DNA of 64,000 bases from Meghimatium bilineatum (GCA_034231615.1 CM067307.1:216001-280000), one strand, 5' to 3'; shown: positions 10,850-22,939, counted from the stretch's first letter. Numbers and translations are program-made. The notes: generated by a model from the letters alone, not told the origin.

Positions 10850-12772
10850 CTACTGCATGGTTACCCTATACTGGTAAGACAATTCGCTAAGTAGTTTTTC
10901 AAGTCTGTTAGTTTTCCAGACTGGAGAGCTTGAAGCACTGACCTTGCATCTGTCAGTAAATACCACAGGCTGTAGGTCAGAGTTGGAGTTCAGCAGTTTT
11001 TTAGCTGCCACACTAATTGCCTGGATTTCTGCATCATAATTATTGCAGAATTTTCCTGTCTGTGTTCTGATTGTATCTCTAGGCTTGTGTGGATATTCTA
11101 TATATACACCTGCACCTCCATTCCTCACGGCATTCTGTGCTGACCCATCTGTGTATACTCTGACCCATATATCTTGTGGATATTCCTCATCCAGGAAACT
11201 GAGGGTGACTGTCCTTCGCTGCACACTGTTCTGTTTGTCCTCGCTTAGTATTCCTTTCACATGGGTCTGAATGTATATTGGCATTCCATGTCTTTCACTC
11301 CACGGGGTTTGTTCTGGTACAGGCCTTAAGGGGCTGTCAACTTCAGGTAGATCTGTAAGTTGTCTGCGGAGTCGTTTAGCTTGATGGATAAAGCTGCTTC
11401 TTTTCAGTCGTCCCATTGCTAGATTTTGGAATCTTTCCTTCATTGGATGACTTGGCATACACTGAAACTTTTCTGCCTGAATTAGTACTTTTGTGTCTCT
11501 GCGTTCGCCAAGTGTTTGCATTCTTCCCATTTTCTGCATCTCTGCTATGGGTGTTGATTTCATTGCTCCCAACATTATTCTAAGTGCCTGGTTTTGCACT
11601 TTATCTAGATCTTGTAATGTGGTGTTTGATGCAGGACACCACGCAGCTGAACCATATTCCAGGTGTGGTCTTATGCCTTGCTGGTAAACTTTACTGAGTA
11701 TATTCCCACTGGCTCCCCATGTGGTTCCACTTAGTTTTCTCAGGATAGCTAACTTCCTCCTGGCTTTTGTTGTTGCTTTGTTTATGTGCTGCTTCCATGT
11801 CAGTTTATCATCAAAAGTAACTCCGAGGTATGTGGGTTGTTTGTCTTCTTTCAAGAGCTCTCTATCTATTTTGATATGACCGGCTTTTTGTTTTGGTAAG
11901 AGGGTAAAAAGTGTAGTGCTGCACTTATCTGTGTTAATGCTGACGCACCATCTATTAGCCCATAAGGTTAGGGCATCGATAGCTCTTTGTATTTGTTTAG
12001 TGGCCACTGTCGCATGTTCTTCTGTGCACCAGATCACCAGGTCGTCAGCATACATTGCCACTTTGATCCCATGTGGTAGTTCAGCAACTAGGTCATTGAT
12101 GTAAACCAAGAAAAGTGTGGGCGACAGAACTCCTCCCTGGGGGACTCCATGACGCAGTAGAACTTTCTTGCTCTTGCGACCATCTAATTGTACCCTGGCT
12201 CTTCTATTATGCAGGTATGCTTTTACCCATTTGTACATTCTTGAGCTAACCCTGCAATTTCGCAATTTCTTTAGGAGCCCTTCTTTCCAGACCTTATCAA
12301 ATGCTTTTCTGAGGTCTATCCATGCTGCTAGTACCAGTTTCTTATCTTGGAAGGCATCTTCAATCTCTTGGGAGAGGTAGGTTGCCTGATCTTCAGTAGA
12401 GTAGCACTGTCTGAAACCTGCTTGCTGTGATACCAGAAGGTTTTCACTTTCAAGGTACCACTGCATCCTAAGATTGATAATGCGTTCCATTGTTTTGCAT
12501 AGACAGCTTGTGAGGCTGATGGGCCTGTAGTTGGAGACTGTGTTGCCATCTTTTCCTGATTTGAGGAGTGGTATCATTATTGCTTCTCTCCACGCCTGTG
12601 GTACATTACCCGTGGACCAGCTTGTGTTAAAGATCTGCAGTAGCTTTGCTCTTGCTGCAATTCCCAGGTTTCTAATCATTTCATTGGACACTCCATCAGC
12701 TCCAGGGGACTTTTTCATTTTCAATTTGGATATTGCATGCTCCAGTTCTCTCATTGTGATTGGTGCCTCCAT
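10850..12772 (-). pseudogene. LINE C copy 1, reverse transcriptase and RNase H segment
   Basis: A 640-codon frame starting inside the polyprotein just before the RT. Visible motifs: MKKSPGADGVSNEM, NYRPISLTSCLCK, AAWIDLRKAFDKVW (motif A), HGVPQGGVLSP (motif B), MYADDLVIW (motif C, 12041-12052, intact) and PTYLGVTFD. The RNase H start is YTDGSAQNA with Glu in NNYDAE. After FTD a one-base insertion shifts the frame, and a later one-base loss restores it, so the middle of RNase H is scrambled. Translation then stops at TAG where copy 2 has Trp (QWIPSHCG). As it stands the copy cannot make a complete enzyme. Confidence 0.88.
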
Positions 12773-12906
12773 GACTTCAGGTATAGGTTCGCCTTGTCCA
12801 ATGTTTTGCTGGTTCTCTCGAACCTCCTGTTGTTTGTCTGGGCTGACTTTGATGTTATTGTCTTCTGCAAAGGAATCTGCAAAGTAATCAGCTGCATGTT
12901 TACCTG

Positions 12907-14256
12907 TTAAAATGTCTCTATCTTTATAAAGTGTGATCCTGGTATTTCTCCCTGTACCAAATCATTTAGTTGTTTTACAAGTTTCCATAATTTCCTAGTA
13001 TCTCTTTCTAGGTTCAGCGACTCTGTTTTTTCTTTCCAGCTACTCCGTCTGGCTTGTAACTTGGCTCTTTGAAATTTAGCCTTTGTTTGCTGATATTTGT
13101 TGTGATGTTCTTGGCTAGGTCTGTTCTCAGCCTGCTGTCTAGATGTTTCCATCTCATTTTGCAGCTTTTCCAGTTCATCATTCCAGTAGGGTTTGTAGTT
13201 TTTGCGTGCCCCCCTGGGTATGGTTTTACTAGCAGCATGTAGTATACTTCTATTAAATTCACTCATTGCTCTATTGATGTCTTTGTCCAAGTTCATGTCC
13301 TTAGCTAGAACACTGGTTAAATGCTGGTACATTTTCCAGTCTGCCCTCTTATTGTTCCACCTAGTGAGCGTGCTGCTGTCCTTGGTAAATTCATTGTGGA
13401 TTTCCAGAAATACTGGTCTGTGGTCACTACCCCCAAGCTGCTTTCCAACGACACGTGTGATGTTCCATTCCAGGCCTGGTGAGTGGAATGCCAGATCTGG
13501 TGTAGAGGTGGTGTGCCATGCTCTCGAGTAGAAGGTTGGTGAGTCAGCTGGCTGGTTAATAAGGATGAGATTATTTTCATCCTGCCAGCTCTCAAGTTCC
13601 TCACCTCTCTTGTCGATATGATCGTAGCCCCAGCTCTGAGAGTGGCTGTTGAAGTCACCACACACCATAAGTCTCTCTTTATCTGGAATTGTGTCTAGTG
13701 CCAATGGTTTATCATTTGGGCAGTAGTAGTTCAGGAGATGGAATTCTGCACTGTCTGTTTTTAGGTGGAGCATCTGGTATTCTGCCCCTTCCATATATAC
13801 TTCCAGCTGACATGCGCTGATATTGTTTTTAACAAGTGTCAGAATTCCACCCTTTCGCCTGTCCTTTCGGTCAGATCGGTAGCACTGGTAGCCTCTGATT
13901 TTGAAGGCTATGTCGCTGATGAGGTGTGTGTCTTGGATACAGCATATATTAACTTGTTCTTCACTGAGGACATTTTCAAGTTCCAATTTTTTGCTGTATC
14001 CATCTCTTTTACTGTTGACACCCTCAGCATTCCAGTGCATTATTTTTATTGGTTGTTTAAAGTTTGTTTGGCCAGTAGCTCTATTCCCTTGCCTCCTGGC
14101 TCCTCGAGGCAATTGAGAAGGACTTTCAGTAACGGTGGTTGGGCCCTTTCGAGGTATAGGGCCCGGCACCGTCCCTGCCTGAACGTCCGCCACAGGGCAG
14201 GCACCATAACTTTTTATAGATACAGACATGTTTCCATTGTGTTTTGTGCGTGGCAT
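12907..14256 (-). pseudogene. LINE C copy 1, AP endonuclease segment
   Basis: A 449-codon frame opening with ATG at 14256. An N-terminal basic, proline-rich stretch of about 75 residues precedes the endonuclease: MHWNAEGVNS, GDFNSHSQSWGY, STPDLAF and GGSDHRPVF are all present. The catalytic Glu of the QET motif reads QDT in this copy (codon at 13930-13932), while copy 2 has QET; this change alone could lower nicking activity. The frame ends early, after VKQLND, because of a small indel near 12960 that separates it from the RT segment. Confidence 0.88.
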
Positions 14257-14350
14257 CCTGATTATCTGTGCGCCTTTTGGCTGGATGCCTCCGTCTTCAG
14301 CACTCTGCTTACTTGGGCAGGACTATGGTCCTGCTCGAATGGGACTGCCC

Positions 14351-14425
14351 GACCAGTTTTAGTTTCCAGCCCCTGATGGCTGAACTAAGCCCCATCACCA
14401 CTGCAAGGTGCTGGCCTTGATGGGG
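14351..14425 (-). ncRNA. Candidate HDV-like ribozyme at 5' end of LINE C copy 1
   Basis: The first 75 nt of the element can form P1 (CCCCATC with GATGGGG), P2 (GGCCAG with CTGGTC), a 3-bp P3 (ACC/GGT) closing a 7-nt loop, and a P4-like hairpin (CAGCC/GGCTG). An AACTAAA segment precedes P2'. This order is that of the HDV fold and of the Pr77-type 5' ribozyme known from Ingi/L1Tc LINEs. Copy 1 differs from copy 2 in the P3 loop and has CTAAA where copy 2 has CTAAG. Fold and catalysis are inferred only. Confidence 0.55.
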
Positions 14426-14436
14426 ACATAGTTAGT
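14426..14436. repeat. Target-site duplication of LINE C copy 1 (5' side)
   Basis: ACATAGTTAGT, matching 10360-10370 exactly. Confidence 0.8.
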
Positions 14437-14442
14437 AATATC

Positions 14443-14645
14443 TATCCCTTATTGAAGACATTACTTGAAGGTAAAGTTAAAGGGAAGCGAGCAAGAGGTA
14501 GACAGAGATACAAGTGGGAGAGTAACATCACACGATAGACAGGTTAGTCTAGTTCAGTGCACCACCAAGACAAGAGACAGGGGATGTTGGAGATCCGTTG
14601 CAGCCAACCTTCATTGCGGAGACAGCTCTTGATGATGATGAATAA
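14443..14645 (+). pseudogene. RTE-like LINE 3' end (family D)
   Basis: A 3'-terminal fragment whose readable part encodes LLEGKVKGKRARGRQR-type sequence ending at a GATGATGATGAATAA tail. Near-parallel copies lie at 44257-44715 (minus), 54170-54622 (plus) and 61394-61790 (minus), which lets the 3' boundary be placed with fair confidence. Only about 60 codons remain. Confidence 0.75.
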
Positions 14646-14649
14646 AGGG

Positions 14650-15285
14650 ACACACAGGGACAAACGTATGCGATTTATCTCAGCAGGTAAACACGACATG
14701 CTAGCAACGGTACACAAGTGATTGATTTATCTCAACAAAAAAACACAATAAGATAGATAAGATAACTGGACTGGGCACAGTCACGCTTGACTGAGTAGCG
14801 CTGACGTGTTAATTGGTCGATAACTGTCTGATATGTTCACGAGCGTGACAAAGACATCACATCACCAGCAACACGGCATGCTTGAATCATCATGAATCTT
14901 TCATTGGTGCTATTGACCCGATGTGATTCTGTCATGGTAACTATTTCATGGCCACAATCTCATTTCATTTCTCTTGAACAGTTATTATTTTTCTGTCTTA
15001 CTTTCATTATCTTTCATACATTCCCCTTCATCAATTTTCCCTCATTAATTTCACATTCTCCGACATCCCTAATTCTCATTATTCTTTTCTCATTCTCTTC
15101 CATCCACTTCCCAATCTTCTTTCTCCATTTATTAGCCCCCCCCCACCCCCCAGGTTAAATACAATGATACAATGTAGCCTATCTTTTATGGTGAGACATG
15201 CAGGAGGTTGCGTTTTTTGGTAATCCAATCATAATACCTTATATGATCTTATTGTTCTGTATATATCTCTTTCTCGGTTATCTAT
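14650..15285. other. No recognised feature; pyrimidine-rich stretch
   Basis: Contains a T/C-rich tract (about 14990-15135) and a C run near 15137-15151. No gene recognised. Confidence 0.4.
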
Positions 15286-15289
15286 TGTC

Positions 15290-15556
15290 TTTCTCCAGGT
15301 GCATGATGATTGGTCGTATCCAAACTTGCCGCTAAGCATAGGGATGGAAGGCTCAGTTATCGTTCCAATGCCAGATGTGTCGCCTTGGTTGTGGCGAATC
15401 GATATTTTGTTAAATGTTATCTTGATGTTTCTATCCATTATTTTTTATACTTTTGGTTCTGTATCCGGATATTATTTTCTTATGTGCTCATATTTTTTGT
15501 ATTCTGGCTGTGTGTTCAATTCTCATATTGTCTTATATGCTCATATTTCTTATTCT
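15290..15556 (-). pseudogene. RTE-like LINE fragment (family E), distal part of a split copy
   Basis: Plus-strand wording matches the family E copy at 19440-19600: a CCAGGTG...ATGATTG start, GCCAGATGTGTCGCC, then GTTATCTTGATGTTT and CTATCCA. It is therefore the RT C-terminal tail read on the minus strand. It is heavily decayed, with TTCTTATG-type internal repeats. The copy seems to resume at 16913 after an intervening segment. Confidence 0.6.
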
Positions 15557-16912
15557 TCTTCTCGAACCCCAGGAAATGTGAGCGATTAGCTATTACTTCA
15601 TATGTGCAGTGGGGAGGTTTCTCCGAGCTTTCTTTCATACCCAGGAGGTTTCAGCTTTCATCGTAGTGTAATGTCTATTGAAGGAGCCTTCTACTCAGAT
15701 GGGGTATATGTCACTAGACGAGCTGATAATTTGTATAACCCATTGCTTGTCTTTCCTCCCACGAGGCGCTTCGCAGCTAGCAAGCTGTTTCTCGTGCAGG
15801 AAGATCATTCGATTACCACCTTTGTGTCCCTAAGTCTCAGACTTAGTTCTTCCGTATGAATCGGGTTGGGTAACGGCGACGGTCTAATTAGACTCAGGGT
15901 TGATACACCTTCCTAGACGAGATGCTGCTTTGCCATACACGTCGGGGGGTCTGGGATTTACCTGTGCATTTCTAACGCACTCGACTTGCTCGATAGAGAT
16001 GGCTTTCCATTTCCAGGCGCCGTCTGTGTATTTTAACTCTTCGTCATTGCGTGTAGGCCCTATTACCACAAGATGTAGGTAAAATACTAATCTCGGACAA
16101 GGAGCTTCGCAGTGGGCCATTGGGTACTGAACCCAATTATCTCTGTATGAGCCATGTTGGGCTTTGGCTGACAGTCGAGTTGGGCTTGATTTGCAGTGTC
16201 GTTAGAGAATTGTGCCCCCCCCCCCTCTACGTTGCCAGCAGTGTCCATAGGTCGAGTCTCAACACTGCTTCGATCAGACAATTGAACAATGCACTCCGCA
16301 ACATTTTTTCCATGCTTGATCTGTGTGCGATAGGGGGCCGTATTCACTCCATACCCAGGAGTGCATGCTCAAGTTCGCGTATCCAATTCTTGAGCCATGA
16401 CTCCTACTTTGAATGGGGTCAATTGTGATGGGACATGTAGGCTTCTGTGTCTCTCAATCATGACTAGCACTCCGCCAGTCGGTCTCATGCTGGACTATTG
16501 TAACTTCGTTGCCACTGAATCTATGCACGCACTACGCTGCCCTCTAGCGTGTGTTACCTTTTCCAGATTCGGTGTGTACTCGTAAGATCATAGTATGTTT
16601 GGGATATTGACATTGCCCAAACTCCTTCCCCCTCAATTTCTTTGAATTTTTAAGCCTGCCGAGACAGAATGCACAGATGCCTTGCATTACTGTGTGCCTA
16701 CAGTCGGATGTAATGGCGTAGAGAATTAGGAGATATTTCCTTTCTCTCTGCAGGCAATTCTCATTTCAAGAGCCTAACTCCTTTCAAGAGCCTAACAGTG
16801 TTATCCAGGAATACAGCAAGAACAGCTATATTTCTGCTTCCAGGGTGCACCACGAGGATCTTGGTTATCTACTGACCCTGGCACTGCAAGAGAGCAACGC
16901 CCCGTGCCTCCC
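15557..16912. other. Unidentified 1.36 kb segment splitting a family E LINE
   Basis: It is more GC-rich than its surroundings and is flanked by the 9-mer TCTTATTCT at 15548-15556 and 16913-16921, which could be a target-site duplication. No terminal inverted repeats, poly-A or recognisable domain was found. Minus-strand frames at 15884-16120 and 16087-16347 match nothing I know. A direct repeat, TTTCAAGAGCCTAAC, occurs twice near 16760-16797. It may be a decayed element or unique DNA. Confidence 0.4.
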
Positions 16913-17195
16913 TCTTATTCTCATATATGTTCCTATATGCTCATATTTTGGTATTTGGTTTGTGTGTTTATATTTTCATATATTTTCTTATGTGTTCATA
17001 TTTTGGCATTTGTTTTCGGTTCATCCATTAGGTGATTGAACCAATTCATTTGCTGTCTTTCAATATGCGGGCATATTAAAATATATAATATGTATGTTAT
17101 TATACTAACTCTTTTCCTAATTACTTCATTTCTTATTTGATTTATTTCGGTAAACATCGCAGCTCTTCTCAGACTCTTCATTTCACAAGGTAACT
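16913..17195 (-). pseudogene. RTE-like LINE fragment (family E), proximal part of split copy
   Basis: Matches the family E copy at 19660-19830 in phrases such as TTCGGTTCATCC...GGTGATTGAACCA, CTGTCTTTCAATATG, ACTCTTTTCCTAATT and CAGCTCTTCTCAGAC. On the minus strand the readable peptide is MKSLRRAAMF...VIRKRV...IERQQMNWFNHLM, a LINE C-terminal region. It lies head to head with the next feature. Confidence 0.7.
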
Positions 17196-17204
17196 ATTTT
17201 ACTT

Positions 17205-17860
17205 AAACTATGAAAATATGTAGAATACCGAGCCCACTAAACATACAGATAGACAACATAGGAGTAAAACAAGTAACAGAGTTCAAATATCTCGGTAGTA
17301 TATTCACAGAAAATGGAAACTTTGACAGAGAGATAGAGACGAGATGTCAAAAGGCTAATGCAGTAACATAATAACTGTCACCACTACTTCATCTCCAGAT
17401 CGAGAAGTTAAAAGACAAATGATTTACAGTATATTCCTACCAACACTGTTTTACCAGTGCCAAGCCTGGTCTCTCTCTCATCTTCACATTACAGAAAGAT
17501 AGTGACGTGTGAGATGAAATTCTTGAGGAAAGCTGCAGGGGTCACCAGGCTTGATTGATTACGAAATGAAGACATCAGGGAAAGAATAGGCATAATACCT
17601 TGTACAGAAAACATAGAAAGGCAGCATATCAAGTGGTTTGGCCACATTCTGAGAATGCATCACAAGTTACCCCTGAAGATATATAAACAAATGGGATCAG
17701 GGTGCAAAGCCAGAGGAAAGCCATGGAACAGATGGATAGAAAATACCAGGGGCATCTTGAACAAACACGGTCATATCACAGAAGAGGCAACAAATCTGGT
17801 CTTGGAACACACGCCCGAGCTCCAATCGCCCACTATGCTTAACGGCAAGAGTGGATAACA
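17205..17860 (+). pseudogene. RTE-like LINE 3' half (family E)
   Basis: The plus strand encodes FKYLGSIFTENGNFDREI, ETRCQKAN, then with stops and shifts TCEMKFLRKAAGVTRLD, RNEDIRERIGIIPC, ERQHIKWFGHILRM and ARGKPWNRWIENTRGILNKHG. This is the region after the RT active site through the basic tail. At least two nonsense codons and one frameshift are present. The 5' boundary almost touches the oppositely oriented family E fragment, giving a head-to-head pair. Confidence 0.82.
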
Positions 17861-18108
17861 AACCACCTGTTCTTATATTCCGTTATCCATTTTTCTTTCT
17901 CCATCAATTTTTCATTTTCAATTAGGGATATCAATTTATCATTCTCAGTTTATGATATCCACTTTGTATTGCCATCTATGCCATCCATTTACCATATTCT
18001 CTCTCAACATTGTATTACTCTTCTTCATTCTAATGCCATGTATCATTCCGCGCATATGTAGTCATAATGCATGTCTATGTCATGTCTCATTCCGAATACA
18101 TGTGTGTG

Positions 18109-18262
18109 TCATGTAACGTATTCCTTCCAGAACGTTGTCTTCCCAATGAACTCTCTGAACCTCTCTCTGTCTTGGGCGATGTGGCTTGCATTTTCTAGCG
18201 ATGTATTCATATTATCTTTAATGTCGTCAGTCCATCGTCTTCTTGGTCTGCCCCTTCTCCTC
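18109..18262 (-). pseudogene. LINE 3' end (family F)
   Basis: Minus-strand reading GKRRRGRPRRRWTDDIKD, then SLENASHIAQDRERF, and finally KTTFWKEYVT stop: the basic tail and C-terminus of family F. The upstream part is replaced by a minisatellite that starts within about 10 bp. Confidence 0.8.
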
Positions 18263-18269
18263 TTCCCAG

Positions 18270-18770
18270 GTATAAATACATGTAGACATTGTATATCTGC
18301 ATGTAGGCCTATATGTAGACATTGCATGTCTACAAGTACGAATATGCAGGCACATTTCATATCTACAAGTATGTATATGTAGGCACATTGCATATCTAAA
18401 ATATGTACATGTAGGCATGTTGCAAATCTACATGTATATATAGGCACGTTTCATATCTACAAGTATGTATATGTAGGTACATTGCATGTCTACAAGTATG
18501 AATATGTAGGTACATTGCATATCTACAAATATGTATATGCAGGCATGTTGCAAATCTACATGTATATATATATAGGCACATTTCATATCTACAAGTATGT
18601 ATATGTAGGCATATTGCATATCTAAAATATGTACATGTAGGCATGTTGCAAATCTACATGTATATATAGGCACGTTTCATATCTACAAGTATGTATATGT
18701 AGGTACATTGCACGTCTACAAGTATATATGTAGGCATATTGCATATTTACAAGTATGTATATGTGAAACA
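18270..18770. repeat. Minisatellite, ~40-bp family (TACAAGTATGTATATGTAGG)
   Basis: About twelve diverged units alternating TACAAGTATGTATATGTAGG, CACATTTCATATC, TACATGTATATATAGG and CATGTTGCAAATC. It stays open in several minus-strand frames, producing Cys/Tyr/His-rich peptides that are artefacts of the repeat. The array abuts the truncated end of the family F LINE. Confidence 0.9.
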
Positions 18771-18784
18771 GACTACATGAAAAA

Positions 18785-19435
18785 AGTTACATGAGGAAAT
18801 TCTTCTAAAAAATCATGGTTAAAGAATCGTTGTTGAGGAGAAATGTACTTAAACATATTTAATTATGGACAAAGGGACATAATCGATAAATATAGGGTGT
18901 CCATTTATTGACATTGGACTGATTTGAATTGGAGTAACTCTATTTAACTGTACCTCAGAATGTCACTGCTACATGCAGACTAGATTCGTTCGGACAAAAT
19001 TTATTGGGTTGCTTTTCCTGATATGCCTGACACTGCCTACCCGGCTCATGGTATGGGAACAAAAGCGAGTATGACATCATACAGTGCATGACCAATTCAT
19101 CGCATACATTCCATAACCAATATTTTATGAATGAATACATGAGAATGTCGCGGTGAATGTGTGGTTTTCAATTTCGTTGACGAAAACCATTGCAGCCTCG
19201 TTAGATGTTGGTTCATTATTGCAATGTTGATCAGATTCACGATCGCGCTTGAAGATCATGTTTACTATTGAGATTTCTCTTCCAGTTTGAAGAATGTGTT
19301 GCCGAAAAAATCTATCGATTTTATCAAGAATTTCTCTTTCTCACGGAGCATTTGCTGCGTGTGCTTGTCGATCGTCTGTTATTTGAGTACCGTCCAAAAC
19401 ATACAACTGAGCGATCTGTGGAACTATGTTGTATT
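18785..19435. other. No recognised feature
   Basis: Mixed spacer; no exon, RNA gene or element recognised. Confidence 0.4.
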
Positions 19436-19439
19436 GTCT

Positions 19440-19900
19440 ATTATCTTTCCCCAGGTGAATGATTGTTGATCGCATTCACACTTGCCGTTAAACGTATGGC
19501 TGGTAGCTTAAGCTGTCGTTTCAAGGCCAGATGTGTCGCCGAGGTTTCATTTAGTCCATGTTTGTTCAAGGTTATCTTGATGTTTTCTATCCACCGCTTT
19601 CTTGGTCTACCTTTGGCTTTACGTCCAGATATTCTTGTATTATATGCTTTTATTGGTATTTGGTTTGGCTTCATTCTCATAAGGTGACCGAACCATTTTA
19701 CTTGCTGTCTCTCAATATGTTCGATACATTATATTATACCAACTCTTTTCCTAATTTCTTCGTTTCTTATTTTATCTAGTTTGGTAACCATTGCAGCTTT
19801 TCTCAGACACTTCATTTCACATGTGACGATTTTTCCTTGCTGCGAAGCTGTTAAAGACCATGTTTGACATTAGTAACACAGTGTTGGTATAAAAATTGTA
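19440..19900 (-). pseudogene. RTE-like LINE 3' end (family E)
   Basis: Minus-strand frame 19680-19441 encodes MKPNQIPIKAYN, GRKAKGRPRKRWIENIKITL and NKHGLNET, equivalent to the tail of the copy at 17.65-17.85 kb. Further upstream (toward 19900), AAMVTKLDKIRNEEIRKRV-like and CVTNVKHGL-like readings continue the C-terminal domain with shifts. It is the best-preserved 3' terminus of family E in the window. Confidence 0.78.
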
Positions 19901-20296
19901 GATATTATTTTAATTTCCATCTTGATCTTTGGATGAAGAAGTAATGGTGAAAGTTGGTAAGTCACTGTGTTTGCATTTCTGGCACCTTGTTTCTATTTCT
20001 GTCTAGTCTTCCATCTTTGGAAAAAATGCTGCCTATATATTTAAATTCTTTGGCTTATTTCACTTTGGTGTTATTTTGTTGTATGGCGGTTGTAAATGAG
20101 AAGTCTGGTGATAAGTTTGTCCATAAACTTTTAAAACATATGGACCTCAACTTTAACAATCCGTAATTTTTACTCTCATTCACACGAAAGAAAGAGCGCT
20201 TTTATAAGAGCAAATATTCTCGCGAAAATGTGCGTATTTAGAGTGTATATTATCAGATAGCATCAGGCGCAGGAACATACAGAGGCGTCAAAAACA

Positions 20297-20308
20297 ATAC
20301 CCACGGGC
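20297..20308. repeat. Near-perfect TSD of chimeric retroelement (3' side)
   Basis: ATACCCACGGGC, matching ATACCCAAGGGC at 20716-20727 in 11 of 12 positions. Confidence 0.6.
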
Positions 20309-20715
20309 TTCTTGATTATTGATTAGAAACTGGCCTCACAGCACGTGGGGCATTCCCATAAGTGCTCCGCCCTCTGTTCCAGCAGCCATCCGACTCGATG
20401 GTGTTTCGAGTCTAATGCCGCCAAACAGACGTCGACATCGGGGCACAACTCTAGCCCTTGCGACAGGTTTCTTTGTTGTTCTGCCTACCCACGCAGTGCC
20501 CGAAACTAGTTCAAGCACAACGTCGGCCTGTCGGAACAACATGGTAACTGTTATCGAAGGTTACGACTAGGAGATTGCATAGATGATGTGCCATGAAGCT
20601 TCTATAAGAAGATAACCTCAATATAACGGCATGTCATCTACTAAGGTTTTCTATTGCATGGTTGGTTTGTCTAGTAAGCCATTGGTGAGACCCACAGACG
20701 CAACCGCATGTGCAT
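20309..20715 (-). mobile_element. Short chimeric non-autonomous retroelement (LINE A-like head, LINE B-like tail)
   Basis: On the minus strand, the first ~140 nt parallel the 5' end of LINE A (3452-3590), including GGGTCTCACCAATGG and the TAGATGACATGCCG hairpin arm. A middle ~170 nt is unrelated to anything else here and GC-rich. The last ~85 nt parallel the 3' end of LINE B (33750-33828 and 53630-53710), including GGATGGCTGCTGG and GTTTCTAATCAA. A 12-bp near-perfect TSD brackets the unit. It looks like an internally deleted or SINE-like passenger that carries both LINE termini. A 68-codon frame (20542-20336) crosses the middle and tail but has no recognisable domain. Confidence 0.65.
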
Positions 20716-20727
20716 ATACCCAAGGGC
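20716..20727. repeat. Near-perfect TSD of chimeric retroelement (5' side)
   Basis: ATACCCAAGGGC; see the 20297-20308 partner. Confidence 0.6.
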
Positions 20728-20729
20728 AT

Positions 20730-21550
20730 CACAACCGAATTAAAGTTAGAACAGGATAGTATCATATATTTTTTAAGACTTGAAGAAAACAGCGGGGAAC
20801 AACAAAACAATGATGAAGTGGAGATTAGCACTAAATAGGCAACAATATTTACTGTGACTAGCCGTCAGTAGAAACGGTCGCAAGTTCTCCATTTGATATG
20901 ACAGCTACAGTCAAAGGTAATTATTTGGTAGCCATATCCCTCTGTACTTTGCAATTATTTCTTTATGTGCACGCTCATCAGCTTTGTTTTTTGTTAGATT
21001 TCAGTGTATTTGTAATTTGTCTTTCTGTTGTTTATTGTTTATATCGTATTCCATTCTGTCAATTTTATTAACCTTTTTTTGTACCTTATTTTTGTGTAAT
21101 CGAATCTTTTTTTTTTTTAAATTACAGATTGGTACCCATACACACATATGTATGAATTTGTATATGCATATTATTTTACATGATCTTGTGTATCCATACA
21201 GCTGCTTTGGGTCTCGCATTTGCATGTGTGCATATTCTTGTGTTAGAGTAGTACATGTGAATATCTTCATGTGAACGAATGGGTATAAAAATACATGTAT
21301 ATATCTCTATGTGTACGAATGTTCATGTTATATTTATTCATGTGAGAAAATGTTTATGTGAATGCATGTGTATACATTATGTTGATACTTATTTTGTGTC
21401 ATTATGCACATTTGTTCTTGTTTGAACCATTGTTCGTGTTTGGATACATTTACATGCTTGTGCACGTTGTGTGGGTATCTTTCTTATATCTATGTATTTA
21501 TCATTTTAGATATATACTTATGTTTGTTCCTAGTATATTTGTATTTGTAT
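20730..21550. other. No recognised gene; TG/TA-rich DNA
   Basis: AT-rich sequence with ATGTGTATA-type words leading into the microsatellite. Long open frames here are driven by the repeat composition. Confidence 0.4.
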
Positions 21551-21608
21551 TATGTTTGTATATATATATATATATATTGTTATGCTCATTTATGTGTATA
21601 TATATCCA

Positions 21609-22640
<1,032 letters not shown>

Positions 22641-22644
22641 TTAG

Positions 22645-22935
22645 GCATATATATGCCTATGCCAACACTAATTAAATTGTTTGAATTTTAAAAGTTAGGC
22701 CTATATATGCCAAAACCAATTAAACTGCTTGAATTCGAAAAGTTAGACCTATAGGCCATAGGCCTAAATGCCAATACCAATTAAATTGCTTGAATTCTAA
22801 AAGTTAGGCCTATAGGCTCTAGATGCCAAAACCAATTAAACTGCTTGAACTTCAAAAAGGTATGCCTATGTATTTCAAAACCAATTAAATTGATTGAATT
22901 AGAAGTTAGGTCTATATATGGCAACAACAAAAAAA
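22645..22935. repeat. Minisatellite, ~55-bp unit (CCAATTAAATTGCTTGAATT)
   Basis: Five to six imperfect units built on ACCAATTAAACTGCTTGAATT, AAAAGTTAGGCCTATA and TATGCC, diverging to the right. Confidence 0.85.
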
Positions 22936-22939
22936 ATAC

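Larger units (their letters stand above)
10371..14425 (-). mobile_element. Full-length non-LTR retrotransposon, family C copy 1
   Basis: A 4,055-bp LINE on the minus strand with an 11-bp TSD (14426-14436 and 10360-10370). The 5' end is CCCCATCAAGG, exactly as in copy 2 at 25832. The 3' end is a short GAAGAAGAA tail. One EN-RT-RNase H-zinc knuckle reading frame is broken into three pieces by small lesions: a frameshift near 12960, paired indels in the RNase H part near 10890-10960, and a TGG-to-TAG stop near 10851. The 5' UTR is highly structured. Single-ORF organisation with RNase H and this 5' end suggests an Ingi-like clade. Confidence 0.9.

Noticed and set aside
13765-14376. 203-codon plus-strand frame
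   Set aside because: Antisense of the LINE C endonuclease segment and 5' UTR. The same antisense frame is found over copy 2, as expected from shared sequence.
15884-16347. Minus-strand frames as a host gene
   Set aside because: No recognisable domain, splice pattern or homologous motif; left as unidentified.
18227-18673. Cys/Tyr-rich repeated peptides resembling small secreted proteins
   Set aside because: They are produced by a minisatellite in several frames, lack a signal peptide and have no conserved cysteine framework.
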